Position numbers and translations under genes: made by a program
In this document: one piece after another, positions 53,110 through 62,078 of the stretch
How the letters are laid out: every line of letters begins with the position of its first letter
Numbering within the stretch: position 1 is the first letter of the stretch
Notes under the pieces: model-generated
What the model saw: only the letters and a program-made list of their open reading frames with translations
What the model was told of the DNA's origin: nothing
The model's database searches: none
Origin: Brevundimonas halotolerans
GTDB taxonomy: Bacteria; Pseudomonadota; Alphaproteobacteria; Caulobacterales; Caulobacteraceae
DNA length: 62,245 bases
Assembly: GCF_003730275.1 (NCBI RefSeq)
Contig: NZ_QTTA01000007.1
Location: 1 to 62,245 of the forward strand
Direction: 5' to 3'

Positions 53110-55833
53110 ATGACCGACACCATGCCCGCCGACACCGCGACCCCGGACCGCCTGCGCGAAGAGGTCCGCCTGCTGGGCAGTGTGCTGGGCGACGTCATCC
53201 GCGAGGCGGGGGGTCAGGATCTGTATGACCGGATCGAGGCGGTCCGTCGCGCCTCGGTCGCCTATCACCGCGACGGCGCCGATACCCGCGACGCGTCCGA
53301 GCTGGAGCGCCTGCTGGCCGGGCTCAGCTCGGAACAGGCGGTGGGCCTGACCCACGGCTTTGCGGTCTTTTCCCTGCTGGCCAATGTCGCCGAGGATCGG
53401 GAGGCCCGCCGGCGCGCCCGCGAGGCGGAGGGCCAGGGCGCCGCGACCGACGATCGCCCGGACACGCCCGAGGCGGCGCTGGCCTGGCTGTCGGGCGGCG
53501 GCGCGGACCGCAAGGCGGTGGTCGACATCCTCGCCCGGAGCCTGATCTCGCCGGTGCTGACGGCCCACCCGTCCGAGGTTCGGCGCAAGAGCGTGCTGGA
53601 CCGGATCGCGGCCCTGTCGGCCCTGCTGGATGGGCACGGCGAGGGGCAGGGGCCCAGTCCGGCCCTGCGGCGTCAGGTCTTCCTGCTGTGGGCCACGCGC
53701 CTGGTCCGCACCTCGGGCCTCGTGGTGCAGGACGAGATCGACACCGTCGTCTCCTTTCTGGAACAGGTGTTCCTGGAGGCCATACCGGAACACCTGAACG
53801 CCTGGCGCAAGCGGCTGGACGCGCCGCAGCTCAAGCCCTTCATGACGGTCGGCAGCTGGGTCGGTGGCGACCGCGACGGCAATCCCAATGTCGACGCCTC
53901 CGTCATGGACGCGGCCTTCCGCACCCAGACGCGGGCGGCGCTGGGGGCCTGTCTCGACTCGGTTCATGCGCTGGGGGCGGAGCTCAGCCTGTCCGAGGAA
54001 CTGGTCGAGCCCACCCCCGAACTGACCGCCCTGTCGGACGCCTCGGGCGACACCTCGCCCCACCGCAAGGGCGAACCCTTCCGCCGGGCGCTGACCCAGA
54101 TCTATGCGCGACTGGCCGCGGACTATCAGGCCAAGGTCGGCACACCCCCACCGCGTCCCGCTGGCTTTGCTGCTGATCCCTATGGGCAGCCCGAACCCTT
54201 CCTCGCCGATCTGAAAGTGCTCCGCGACGCCCTGCAGACCGCCGATGCCCGGGCCTTCACCGATGATGCCCTGTCGCGTCTGATCGACCGGGTCGAGGCC
54301 TTCGGGTTCCATCTGGCCGTGATCGACATGCGCCAGAACGCCGATGTGCACGAGCGGGTCGTCGCCGACCTGTTCCGCGTCGCAGGGGTCGCCGATGACT
54401 ATGACACGCGCGACGAGGCCGGGCGCATGGATCTGCTGCGGGCCGAGCTGTCCAGCCGCCGCCCGCTGTTCGTGCCCGGCGCCTCCGACTATGCCGAAGA
54501 GACGCTCAAGGAACGCGCCATTCTGATGGCCGCCGCCCGCGCCATCGGCACCTTCGGCCCGGACGCTATCCGGACCTATATCGTCTCCAAGACCGAAAGC
54601 CCGTCCGACCTGCTCGAGGTCTATCTGGTGCTGAAGGAGGTCGGCCTGTTCGACCCGGCGACGCCGGAGGTCTGCCCCATCCAGGCCGTGCCCCTGTTCG
54701 AGACCATCACCGACCTGCAGGCGGCCCCCGCCACCCTCAAGGCCCTGATGGCCGAGCCCGCGCCGCTGGCGCTGGCCCGCGCGCGGGGGGTGCAGGAGGT
54801 GATGATCGGCTACTCTGACTCCAACAAGGACGGCTCCTATCTCACCTCGACCTGGGAGCTGAACCACGCCTCGCGGGCCCTGCGCGATGTCGCGCGCGAG
54901 GCGGGCCTCGGCCTGCAGCTGTTCCACGGCCGGGGCGGGGCGGTCGGTCGGGGCGGTGGCTCCAGCTTTGCCGGGGTCGTGGCCCAGCCGCGCGGCACGG
55001 TCGAGGGCCGCATCCGCGTCACCGAACAGGGCGAGGTCATCGCCAACAAATACGGCGAGCCCGGCGTGGCCCGGCGCAACCTGGACGCCCTGACCAGCGG
55101 CGTGGTGCTGGCGTCGTTGCGGAAGGAAAGCGGAGAAGGTCCAGCCGAACGGCATGGCGCTCTGATCTCGCGCCTCAGCGAGGCGTCGATGCAGGCCTAT
55201 CGCGCCCTCGTCTATGAGACCGAGGGCTTCATCGACTATTTCCGCGCAGCAACGCCCATTTCGGAACTGTCCGAGCTCAAGATCGGCTCGCGCCCGGCCT
55301 CGCGCAGTTCATCGACGCGCATCGAGGACCTGCGGGCCATTCCCTGGGTGTTCAGCTGGAGCCAGTCGCGGGTCATGCTGCCCGGCTGGTACGGCTTCGG
55401 CTCGGCGCTGGCCACTCTCGACGCCGCCGAGGTCGACACGCTGAAAGGGCTGGTCGGGGACTGGCCCTTCCTCGCCACCCTGATCCAGAACATGGAAATG
55501 GTCATGGCCAAGTCGGACATGGCTGTGGCCCGCCGCTATGCCAGCCTGGTGCCGGACCGCGCTCTGGCGGACGATATCCACGGCCGGATCGCCGCCGAAT
55601 GGCAGTTGACCCACGATGCCGTCATGCGCCTGACCGGCCAGGCCAGCCTGCTGGAACGACAGCCGGAACTGGCGCGCCTGATCCAGCTGCGCCTGCCCTA
55701 TATCGAGCCGCTCAACCATGTGCAGGTCGAGCTGATCCGCCGCCGCCGGGCCGGTGACGACGACCCCGCCGTGCGCGAGGGCATCCTCGTGGCCCTGAAC
55801 GGCATTGCCGCCGGGCTCCGGAACAGCGGCTGA
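53110..55833 (+). CDS. ppc: Phosphoenolpyruvate carboxylase
   Basis: 907 aa. Adds bicarbonate to PEP to replenish oxaloacetate. The catalytic His is in VLTAHPSEVRRKS (about residue 158), GSWVGGDRDGNPNV is near 250, the active-site Lys region GYSDSNKDGSYL near 570 and the glycine-rich loop FHGRGGAVGRGGG near 612. The C-terminus ends GIAAGLRNSG. The ATG at 53110 is preceded by AAGGAG; open frame further upstream is not coding. A bidirectional terminator follows. Confidence 0.97.
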   Translation: MTDTMPADTATPDRLREEVRLLGSVLGDVIREAGGQDLYDRIEAVRRASVAYHRDGADTRDASELERLLAGLSSEQAVGLTHGFAVFSLLANVAEDREARRRAREAEGQGAATDDRPDTPEAALAWLSGGGADRKAVVDILARSLISPVLTAHPSEVRRKSVLDRIAALSALLDGHGEGQGPSPALRRQVFLLWATRLVRTSGLVVQDEIDTVVSFLEQVFLEAIPEHLNAWRKRLDAPQLKPFMTVGSWVGGDRDGNPNVDASVMDAAFRTQTRAALGACLDSVHALGAELSLSEELVEPTPELTALSDASGDTSPHRKGEPFRRALTQIYARLAADYQAKVGTPPPRPAGFAADPYGQPEPFLADLKVLRDALQTADARAFTDDALSRLIDRVEAFGFHLAVIDMRQNADVHERVVADLFRVAGVADDYDTRDEAGRMDLLRAELSSRRPLFVPGASDYAEETLKERAILMAAARAIGTFGPDAIRTYIVSKTESPSDLLEVYLVLKEVGLFDPATPEVCPIQAVPLFETITDLQAAPATLKALMAEPAPLALARARGVQEVMIGYSDSNKDGSYLTSTWELNHASRALRDVAREAGLGLQLFHGRGGAVGRGGGSSFAGVVAQPRGTVEGRIRVTEQGEVIANKYGEPGVARRNLDALTSGVVLASLRKESGEGPAERHGALISRLSEASMQAYRALVYETEGFIDYFRAATPISELSELKIGSRPASRSSSTRIEDLRAIPWVFSWSQSRVMLPGWYGFGSALATLDAAEVDTLKGLVGDWPFLATLIQNMEMVMAKSDMAVARRYASLVPDRALADDIHGRIAAEWQLTHDAVMRLTGQASLLERQPELARLIQLRLPYIEPLNHVQVELIRRRRAGDDDPAVREGILVALNGIAAGLRNSG

Positions 55834-55836
55834 CAG

Positions 55837-55867
55837 AAAAAGGGCCGGAGGATCGCTCCCCCGGCCC
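55837..55867. terminator. Terminator between ppc and the M3 peptidase gene
   Basis: GGGCCGGAGG (55842-55851) pairs with CCCCCGGCCC (55858-55867) with one mismatch. On the minus strand it is followed by TTTTT (55841-55837), ending the peptidase transcript; for ppc it offers a hairpin 8 bp past the stop. Confidence 0.8.
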
Positions 55868-55887
55868 CACATCTTCATGCCCGTCAC

Positions 55888-55908
55888 GCTCAAGCAGCGA
55901 GCGGTAGC
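55888..55908 (-). repeat. Dispersed intergenic repeat, short copy 3
   Basis: On the minus strand GCTACCGCTCGCTGCTTGAGC, 21 bp, equal to copies 1 and 2 with the middle 15 bp missing. It lies 4 bp beyond the stop of the M3 peptidase gene. Confidence 0.7.
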
Positions 55909-55912
55909 GTCA

Positions 55913-58099
55913 TTAGTTGACGGGGAAGCCACGCACGCGCAGCAGGGCGGCAACGTCCGGATCGCGACCCCGGAAGCGGCGATAGGCCTCGCCCCGGTCG
56001 GTGGTGTTGCCTTCAGCCAGAATGATCGCCTTGTATTTGCTGGCGATTTCCGGATTGAAGACGTCACCCGACTGCTCGAAATAGGCCCAGGTGTCGGCGT
56101 CCATCACTTCCGACCAGAGGTAGGAGTAATAGCCCGCCGAATAGGCGTCCGAGGTGAACAGGTGATTGAACTGCGGCAGGCGGTGCCGCATCACAATCTC
56201 GTCCGGCATGCCATAGCGCGCCAGGCTTTCCCGCTCGAAGGCATCGATGTCGGTCGGCGGGGTGGCGCGGGTGTGCAGGTCCATGTCGACCAGGGCCGAC
56301 GACAGATAGCTGACCGTGGCATAGCCCTGGTTGAAGGTGGACGCCGCCTCGATCTTGTCGACCAGTTCCTGGGGCATGGGCTGACCCGTTTCGACATGCT
56401 TCATGAAGCCGTCAAGGATCGGGCGCGACAGCACCCAGTGCTCGTGGACCTGCGACGGATACTCCACATAGTCACGCGGAGTGCCGCCCAGCGACGGGTA
56501 GGTCACCTTGTACGACAGATAGTGCAGGGCGTGGCCGAACTCGTGGAACAGGGTCTCGGCATCGTCCAGCGAGATCAGCAGCGGCTGGCCGGCCTCGGCC
56601 TTGATGAAGTTGTTATTGTTCGAGACCAGCTGGTTGCCACCCCCGTCATAGGCCCAGCCCAGACGATAGCTGGTCATCCAGGCGCCCGACCGCTTGCCCG
56701 GGCGGGCAAAGTCGTCGGAATAGAACAGGCCGATGTGCCGGCCCGAAGCCTTGTCCTTGACCTCGAACACCTCGACGTCGGGATGGAAGACCGGCACCGA
56801 TCCGGCGGGCACCGGGGTGAAGGTGTAGCCGTACAGCCGCTCGGCCATGTAGAAGGCACCGCGCTTGACCGCGTTCAGTTCGAAATAGGGCTTCAGCTCG
56901 TTCTGATCGAGGTCGTACTTCTGCTTGCGGACCTTCTCGGCGTAATAGAGGTAGTCCCACGGCTCGATGTCGTGACCCGCGATGGCCCGCATGTCGGCGA
57001 CTTCCTCGGCGACGCGCGCCTTGGCCGGCTCCCAGACCCGCATCATCAGGTCCATGGCCGCCTCGGGGGTCTTGGCCATGGTGTCCTGCATCCGCCATTC
57101 CGCGTGGTGGTCATAGCCCAGCAGACGGGCGCGCTCGGCGCGCAGCTTCACGATCTCGGCGATGGTGGCGTTGGTGTCGTTGGCATTGCCATTGTCGCCG
57201 CGGTTGACGAATTTGCGCCAGACCTGCTCACGCATGGCCCGGTCGTCGGCAAAGCTCAGATAGGGATCGACGCTGGAGCGCGTGTTGACGATCGCCCAGC
57301 CTTCCAGATCGCGGTCACGCGCGGCGGCTGCGGCTGCGGCCTTGTTCGACGCGGGCAGTCCGGCGGTCTGGGATTCGTCGGTCAGGACCGTCCAGGTGTT
57401 CTCGTCGGCCACCACGGCCTGGCCAAAGCGGGTAAAGGCGCTGGACAGGGCCGAGTTGATGCGGCCCAGCTCGGCCTTGCCGGCGGCATCCAGCGCGGCG
57501 CCGTTACGGGTAAAGCTGTCGCGGCTGCGCTCGGCGATGCGGGTCTGTTCGGGCGTCAGGCCCGCGGCACGGGCGCCGTCGGCCACGGCCTTGATGCGGG
57601 CGAACAGTCTGGCGTTGAAGGTCGTCTCATCGCTCGCTGCCGACAGCAGGGGCGACACTTCGCGCTGCACAGCCTGATAGTCGGCCGAGCCGATGTTCGA
57701 GCTCATCACCCCGAACAGGCTGAGCGCGCGGCCCAGCGGTTCGCCGGCCATCTGCATGGCGACCATGGTGTTGGCAAAGGTCGGCGGCTCGGGGTTGTCG
57801 GCGATGGCGTTGACCTCGGCCCGCTGCAGCTCGATGCCCTCGACAATGGCGACCTTCAGCTTGTCGGCGGTCACCGACGGCCAGGGCGGCACGCCTTCAT
57901 AGGGGCCGGTCCACTTCTGCAGCAGTTCGGCGCGTGGGGTCTGTTGCGGCAGGACGGCGCGCGCGATCTCCGCATCGCGGGCGAGGGCCTCGGGGCTCAG
58001 GCCGGCGGGCGATCCGCCGCCCATGCCCATACCCATATTGGCGCAGCCGGTGAGGGCAAAAAGGCTGCCCCCTGCGGCGAGAAGCTGGCGTCTGTCCAT
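55913..58099 (-). CDS. M3-family peptidyl-dipeptidase, lipoprotein
   Basis: 728 aa zinc metallopeptidase of the thimet/Dcp group, which removes dipeptides or cleaves short peptides. The N-terminus MDRRQLLAAGGSLFALTGC combines a twin-Arg-like stretch with a lipobox (Cys19), so the enzyme is probably anchored in the periplasm. The zinc motif is FHEFGHALHYL (HExxH, about residue 520), with the third ligand Glu in the following segment EYPSQVHEHW (about 545). It ends in a shared terminator with ppc. Confidence 0.93.
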   Translation of the reverse strand: MDRRQLLAAGGSLFALTGCANMGMGMGGGSPAGLSPEALARDAEIARAVLPQQTPRAELLQKWTGPYEGVPPWPSVTADKLKVAIVEGIELQRAEVNAIADNPEPPTFANTMVAMQMAGEPLGRALSLFGVMSSNIGSADYQAVQREVSPLLSAASDETTFNARLFARIKAVADGARAAGLTPEQTRIAERSRDSFTRNGAALDAAGKAELGRINSALSSAFTRFGQAVVADENTWTVLTDESQTAGLPASNKAAAAAAARDRDLEGWAIVNTRSSVDPYLSFADDRAMREQVWRKFVNRGDNGNANDTNATIAEIVKLRAERARLLGYDHHAEWRMQDTMAKTPEAAMDLMMRVWEPAKARVAEEVADMRAIAGHDIEPWDYLYYAEKVRKQKYDLDQNELKPYFELNAVKRGAFYMAERLYGYTFTPVPAGSVPVFHPDVEVFEVKDKASGRHIGLFYSDDFARPGKRSGAWMTSYRLGWAYDGGGNQLVSNNNNFIKAEAGQPLLISLDDAETLFHEFGHALHYLSYKVTYPSLGGTPRDYVEYPSQVHEHWVLSRPILDGFMKHVETGQPMPQELVDKIEAASTFNQGYATVSYLSSALVDMDLHTRATPPTDIDAFERESLARYGMPDEIVMRHRLPQFNHLFTSDAYSAGYYSYLWSEVMDADTWAYFEQSGDVFNPEIASKYKAIILAEGNTTDRGEAYRRFRGRDPDVAALLRVRGFPVN

Positions 58100-58284
58100 G
58101 AAAAATGGCTCCCTTGATGATGTTGGAGCGCAGCTTAGGCCATGGCGCGCCCGCCGTCACCTGAACCGACTGTGATGACGGGCCGATGCGACCTTCCGCT
58201 CCGGGGCTTGCCACAGGTCCGGCACGCCGGGCATGAGGGATGACGGCGGGTCCGGCCCGTCCCGCGCGTGATGAAGGGGCCCTG

Positions 58285-59148
58285 ATGGCCATTGGTGTGT
58301 TTGATTCCGGGGTGGGCGGCCTGACGATCCACCGCACCCTGACCCGCCGGTTTCCCGGCCGGAATTTCCTCTATCTGGCCGACCAGAAACACGCGCCCTA
58401 CGGGGGGCTGAAGGGTGAGGAGATCGTCGATCTGACTCGCGCGGGCTGCGAGCGACTGTTCGCCGAGGGGGCGTCTGTCGTGGTTCTGGCCTGCAATACG
58501 GCGTCCGCCATCGCCCTGCGCCGCCTGCAGCAGACCTGGGTGCCAGAGGCCGCGCGAACCTTCGGCCGGCCCGTCAATGTGCTGGGCATCATCGTCCCGA
58601 CCATAGAGGCCGCGACCGGCCTGCCGTGGACCTATGCCCGCGAGACCGACGACCGGTTCCGCGATGAACGCAAGTCGGCGGTCGAGGTGCTGGGCCTGTT
58701 CTGCACCCAGGCCACGGCCCACAGCCGCGTCTATGAGATCGAGATCGACAAGCGGCGCGAGGACCTGGCCGTCTTCACCGAACCCTGTCCCGGTCTGGCG
58801 GGCCAGATCGAGGCGGGTGTCGACGAGGATGCACTGCGGACCACGGTGCGCGATCACGTCGATGCCCTGCGGCGCCGCATCGGGCGCTGGCCGGACAAGG
58901 TCATCCTCGGCTGCACCCACTATGGCATTGTCGCGCACCTGTTTGCCGAGGCCCTGCCCGAAGGCACGCCCGTCATCGGCCAGCCCGATGCCGTCGCCGA
59001 TGCGCTGGACCGCTATTTCGCCCGCCATCCGGAATATGCGCTGGGTGATCAGGGGCGGCTGAGGTTCCTCACGACCGGCTCTCCCGGCGGTCAGAGCGAA
59101 CGCGTCGAACGCTTCTGGGGCGAACCCCTGACCTTCGAGAAGGCTTGA
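58285..59148 (+). CDS. murI: Glutamate racemase
   Basis: 287 aa. Makes D-glutamate for peptidoglycan. The N-terminus IGVFDSGVGGLTIHR (residues 3-17), the first catalytic Cys in VLACNTASA (about 72) and the second in ILGCTHYG (about 212) are in place. The ATG at 58285 is chosen because it starts the conserved MAIGVFDSG; an earlier in-frame start adds a non-conserved leader. Monocistronic or read through into the exported protein gene 44 bp downstream. Confidence 0.95.
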   Translation: MAIGVFDSGVGGLTIHRTLTRRFPGRNFLYLADQKHAPYGGLKGEEIVDLTRAGCERLFAEGASVVVLACNTASAIALRRLQQTWVPEAARTFGRPVNVLGIIVPTIEAATGLPWTYARETDDRFRDERKSAVEVLGLFCTQATAHSRVYEIEIDKRREDLAVFTEPCPGLAGQIEAGVDEDALRTTVRDHVDALRRRIGRWPDKVILGCTHYGIVAHLFAEALPEGTPVIGQPDAVADALDRYFARHPEYALGDQGRLRFLTTGSPGGQSERVERFWGEPLTFEKA

Positions 59149-59192
59149 CCGCTGGACTGGTCAGGGCTTGGCTGAGTGCAGGAGGAACGACC

Positions 59193-59726
59193 ATGCGATT
59201 GCTGATGTCCCTTGTTGCCGTGGCCTTGATCGGCCTTGGCCTTACGACAGCCCCGGCTTCCGCCGAGGTGGTCTCGCGGAGCGAGAATGCCTTCACCCTG
59301 AAGTTCGAGGGCCAGACCCGCCTCGGCACTGCCGGAGTGGCGGATGCGTTCTCAGAGGTAGGGCTGTGGTGGGACCCGGCCCACAGCTACACCGGCAGTG
59401 CCGCCAACCTCAGTCTGGATCTGGCACCCGGCGGATGCTGGTGCGAGGCCATGCCCGACGGCACGCAGTTCGACCAGGGAAGAACAGTTTCAATCGTACT
59501 GGGCGAGATCCGTTTTCACGCCCCGTTCGGCCCTCTGCGCGACATGGCGACCCGGGCCGATCTGATCGTCACCTACCCGCTGGTCGGCGGCGTGGTCACG
59601 CCGACCTGGACCTTTATTGTCGAGGGCCCGGGCGTCGGTGCCCTGGCTGAGCCTGTCGATGGCGTGATCGGCGGCGGCTTCGCGCGCTGGATCGCTCACA
59701 TGGACGCCCGCGCCGCCGCCCTCTGA
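59193..59726 (+). CDS. Exported SRPBCC-like protein
   Basis: 177 aa with a Sec signal peptide (about 1-23, ending ASAE). The mature part resembles the START/SRPBCC (Hsp90-activator-like) fold: an opening strand FTLKFEGQTRLG, the helix VADAFSEVGLWWDPAHSYTG, GGCWCEAMPDG and the closing long helix. Most such proteins are cytoplasmic, so export is unusual. Ligand unknown. Confidence 0.7.
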   Translation: MRLLMSLVAVALIGLGLTTAPASAEVVSRSENAFTLKFEGQTRLGTAGVADAFSEVGLWWDPAHSYTGSAANLSLDLAPGGCWCEAMPDGTQFDQGRTVSIVLGEIRFHAPFGPLRDMATRADLIVTYPLVGGVVTPTWTFIVEGPGVGALAEPVDGVIGGGFARWIAHMDARAAAL

Positions 59727-60260
59727 TCAGGCGTTCAGGGCCTCGGCCGAGGCGACGATGCGGCTGGCGGCATGCACCACGGCGCCGATGCGCAGGGCGG
59801 CCTGGACCTGGGGCGCGGTATAGCCGTGCTGGCGCAAGGGCGCCTCGTGGGCATCAATACAGGCGCCACAGCCATTGATGGCCGACACCGCCGTGCACCA
59901 CAGCTCGAAGTCCATCTTGTCGACGCCCGGATTGGCGATGACGTTCATGCGGAGTCGCGCGGGCAGGGTCCCGTATTCCTTGTTCTTCATCAGGTGCAGG
60001 GACCGGTAGTAGATGTTGTTCATGCCCATGATGGCCGCCGCCGCACGCGCGGCATTCAGCGCCTCGGTCGACAGCTTGTCGGCCGCCGCGGCCTCGATGG
60101 CGCGGACCACGGGCACGGTCGCGACCGCATGGGCCGAGGCCAGGAAACAGCCCCACTTCTGCTGGTCATTCAGCACCGTCTCGCTGGCCAGCGAGCTGAG
60201 GTTCAGCGAGATATCCCTGGCATAGGACGGGATCAGATCGCGCAGGGCGTCGAGGGACAT
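59727..60260 (-). CDS. ahpD: AhpD-like alkylhydroperoxidase
   Basis: 177 aa from [16 protein letters not shown]; the frame is open further up through the repeat element but that part is not coding. The carboxymuconolactone decarboxylase/AhpD fold shows the redox pair in [11 protein letters not shown] (CxxC, about residue 131) with the following His. AhpD recycles the peroxiredoxin encoded just upstream, 201 bp away. Confidence 0.93.
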   Translation of the reverse strand: MSLDALRDLIPSYARDISLNLSSLASETVLNDQQKWGCFLASAHAVATVPVVRAIEAAAADKLSTEALNAARAAAAIMGMNNIYYRSLHLMKNKEYGTLPARLRMNVIANPGVDKMDFELWCTAVSAINGCGACIDAHEAPLRQHGYTAPQVQAALRIGAVVHAASRIVASAEALNA

Positions 60261-60285
60261 TTTTGAGGTTTCCCTTCGGGAAGCG

Positions 60286-60321
60286 GCTACCGCTCGCGAC
60301 GCGGTCGCTCGCTGCTTGAGC
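60286..60321 (+). repeat. Dispersed intergenic repeat, copy 2
   Basis: GCTACCGCTCGCGACGCGG followed by TCGCTCGCTGCTTGAGC, matching copy 1 (13195-13232) at all but two positions. It lies between the peroxiredoxin and ahpD genes. Confidence 0.75.
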
Positions 60322-60412
60322 CGCATATGGACATTGATAGTTCGGGCGCGACCGCGCTCAAGTCGCGAGGCTCCGCGAGCCGAGCATAGCGCCCAAAAAA
60401 GGAAGCGAGCGC

Positions 60413-60443
60413 GGAAGGCGGCGATCATGTAACGCCGCCTTCC
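60413..60443 (-). repeat. Perfect 11-bp hairpin between peroxiredoxin and ahpD
   Basis: GGAAGGCGGCG (60413-60423) and CGCCGCCTTCC (60433-60443) around a 9-nt loop, 18 bp past the peroxiredoxin stop. In the direction of transcription a TTTTTT run comes only 12 nt after the stem, so it is a possible partial terminator or mRNA-stabilising hairpin. Confidence 0.7.
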
Positions 60444-60461
60444 ACATCTCAGGTCGCTGCC

Positions 60462-61016
60462 TTACGCGGCGAGCGTCTCGCCGCCGACGGGGCGGTTGCA
60501 GGCGCACAGTTCGTCGGTCTGCAGGGCATCGACGACACGCAGGGTGTCGGCCGGGGCGCGACCCACGTTCAGGTTGGTCACATAGACGTGCTGGACGACA
60601 TTGTGCGGATCGACGACGAAGGTGGCGCGCAGGGCGACGCCTTCTTCCTCGTTCAGAATGCCCAGCTCGCGGGCGAACTTGCCGCCGTTGTCGGCGAACT
60701 GCCAGATCGGCAGCTTGTTCAGGTCCGAGTGGTCGCGGCGCCAGGCCAGCTTGACGAACTCATTGTCGGTCGAGCCGCCGAGCACGACGGTGTCGCGGTC
60801 CTCGAAATCGCGGGCCAGCGAGGCGAATTCGGCGATTTCAGTCGGGCAGACGAAGGTGAAGTCCTTCGGATAGAAGAAGATGACCTTCCACTTGCCTTCA
60901 AAGCTGGTCTCGGTGATCGGCTCAAAGGCCGAGACGCCGTTCTCTTCGTGGCTGTTGAAGCCGGGCTTCACGCCGATGATCTTGAATGCAGGCAGTTTTT
61001 CGCCGACGCCGAGCAT
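60462..61016 (-). CDS. ahpC: AhpC-type peroxiredoxin
   Basis: 184 aa two-Cys peroxiredoxin. The peroxidatic Cys57 is in KDFTFVCPTE and the resolving position near the C-terminus holds two cysteines, ELCACNRPVGG (Cys171 and Cys173). The start at MLGVGEKLP is set by AAGGAG 5 nt upstream. It is divergent from oxyR across 174 bp containing a strong operator-like array, and its reductant AhpD is encoded downstream: a complete peroxide-defence unit. Confidence 0.94.
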   Translation of the reverse strand: MLGVGEKLPAFKIIGVKPGFNSHEENGVSAFEPITETSFEGKWKVIFFYPKDFTFVCPTEIAEFASLARDFEDRDTVVLGGSTDNEFVKLAWRRDHSDLNKLPIWQFADNGGKFARELGILNEEEGVALRATFVVDPHNVVQHVYVTNLNVGRAPADTLRVVDALQTDELCACNRPVGGETLAA

Positions 61017-61118
61017 GGGCTCTCCTTGGGTCTGGGATGAAAGAATCTCACGGGCCGGGGGGAGCCGACCGCATGGCGGGGACTTGGGGGCTGCGGTCCC
61101 GGAAGTCAAATCAATCCT

Positions 61119-61151
61119 TTCGCATCCGCGAATAGATTTCGCTTATGCGAA
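61119..61151. promoter_or_regulatory. Four-half-site array, candidate OxyR operator
   Basis: Two tandem palindromes, TTCGC-N4-GCGAA (61119-61132) and TTCGC-N4-GCGAA (61138-61151), are separated by TAGAT, so the whole 33 bp is symmetric about 61135. Half-sites begin at 61119, 61128, 61138 and 61147, the roughly 10-bp spacing expected for an OxyR tetramer contacting four successive grooves. It contains an ATAG-N7-TTAT match as well and lies 40 bp before oxyR. Confidence 0.7.
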
Positions 61152-61190
61152 GGCGTACACTGAACGTCCCGTTCCCCCGGAGTGTTCCGC

Positions 61191-62078
61191 GTGCTGCCCA
61201 CCCTGCGCCAGCTGCAATATCTCAAACTCCTCGCCGAGCACGGCTCCTTCAGCCGTGCCGCCGAGGCCGCCCACGTCAGCCAGCCGGCGCTCAGCTCGGG
61301 TGTGCAGGAGCTGGAGCGTATCCTGGGCGCGGCCGTCGTCGAGCGCACCCGGGGCCGGGTCCAGCTGACCGCCGTCGGCTCCGAGGCCGTGCGCCGGGCC
61401 GAAGATGTCCTGGCCCGCACCGAGGATCTGGTCGAGGCCGCGCGCAACGCCGGCAAGCCCCTGTCCGGCCGGTTCCGTCTCGGGGTCATCCCGACCGTCG
61501 CCCCCTTCCTGCTGCCGGCCAAGCTTCCGGGGTTGAAGGTCGCCTATCCGGCCCTGCGTCTGTTCATCCGCGAGGACCTGACTCCGCGCCTGGTCGCCGG
61601 TCTGAAGGCGGGACAGCTGGATGCTGCCGTCATCGCCCTGCCCTATAATGCCCCTGGCATCGACCACGCCCGGATCGGCGATGACGAGATCCTCGCCGCC
61701 GCCCCCATCGGCCACCGGTTGGCGGGCACCGGGCCGATCCCGCCCGGGTCGCTCCGCGCCGATGACCTGATCCTGCTGGAAGACGGCCACTGCCTGCGCG
61801 ACCAGGCGCTCGCCGCGTTCGATATCGAGGCCCCCCGCGGCGAGGACGTCTTCGCCGCGACCTCCCTGCATACGCTGGTGCAGATGGTCTCATCCGGCCT
61901 CGGGGTCAGCTTCCTGCCCCAGATGGCCGTGCGCGCCGGTCTTGCCGATGACCCGGGCGTGGTCGTCCGCCCCATCAGCGCCGACGCCCCGACGCGCGAA
62001 ATCGTCGTGGCCTGGCGTACCGGCTCCAGCCGCGCCGCCGAAGCCCGCCTGCTGGCCGAGGCCCTGAAACTGGACTGA
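61191..62078 (+). CDS. oxyR: OxyR-type LysR regulator with a single cysteine
   Basis: 295 aa. N-terminal winged helix (TLRQLQYLKLLAEHGSFSRA; HVSQPALSSGVQELE) and a substrate-binding-like domain. The sensing-loop Cys is present in LEDGHCLRDQAL (Cys201) but the partner found two turns on in E. coli (Cys208) is Phe here, and there is no other Cys. The GTG at 61191 is preferred because GGAG lies 8 nt before it; the GTG at 61182 overlaps that site. Divergent from ahpC with the operator array between them. Confidence 0.9.
   Translation: MLPTLRQLQYLKLLAEHGSFSRAAEAAHVSQPALSSGVQELERILGAAVVERTRGRVQLTAVGSEAVRRAEDVLARTEDLVEAARNAGKPLSGRFRLGVIPTVAPFLLPAKLPGLKVAYPALRLFIREDLTPRLVAGLKAGQLDAAVIALPYNAPGIDHARIGDDEILAAAPIGHRLAGTGPIPPGSLRADDLILLEDGHCLRDQALAAFDIEAPRGEDVFAATSLHTLVQMVSSGLGVSFLPQMAVRAGLADDPGVVVRPISADAPTREIVVAWRTGSSRAAEARLLAEALKLD

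Noticed and set aside
52964..53113. 49-codon frame overlapping the ppc start by ATGA
   Set aside because: No ribosome site and a featureless sequence; the overlap can arise by chance.
53041..55155. Long open frame antisense to ppc
   Set aside because: GC-rich codon shadow; ppc on the other strand has all catalytic motifs and the antisense translation is low-complexity Gly/Arg/Gln.
55805..58117. Long open frame antisense to the M3 peptidase
   Set aside because: Shadow of a real gene with an intact HExxH site; no recognisable domain in the antisense product.
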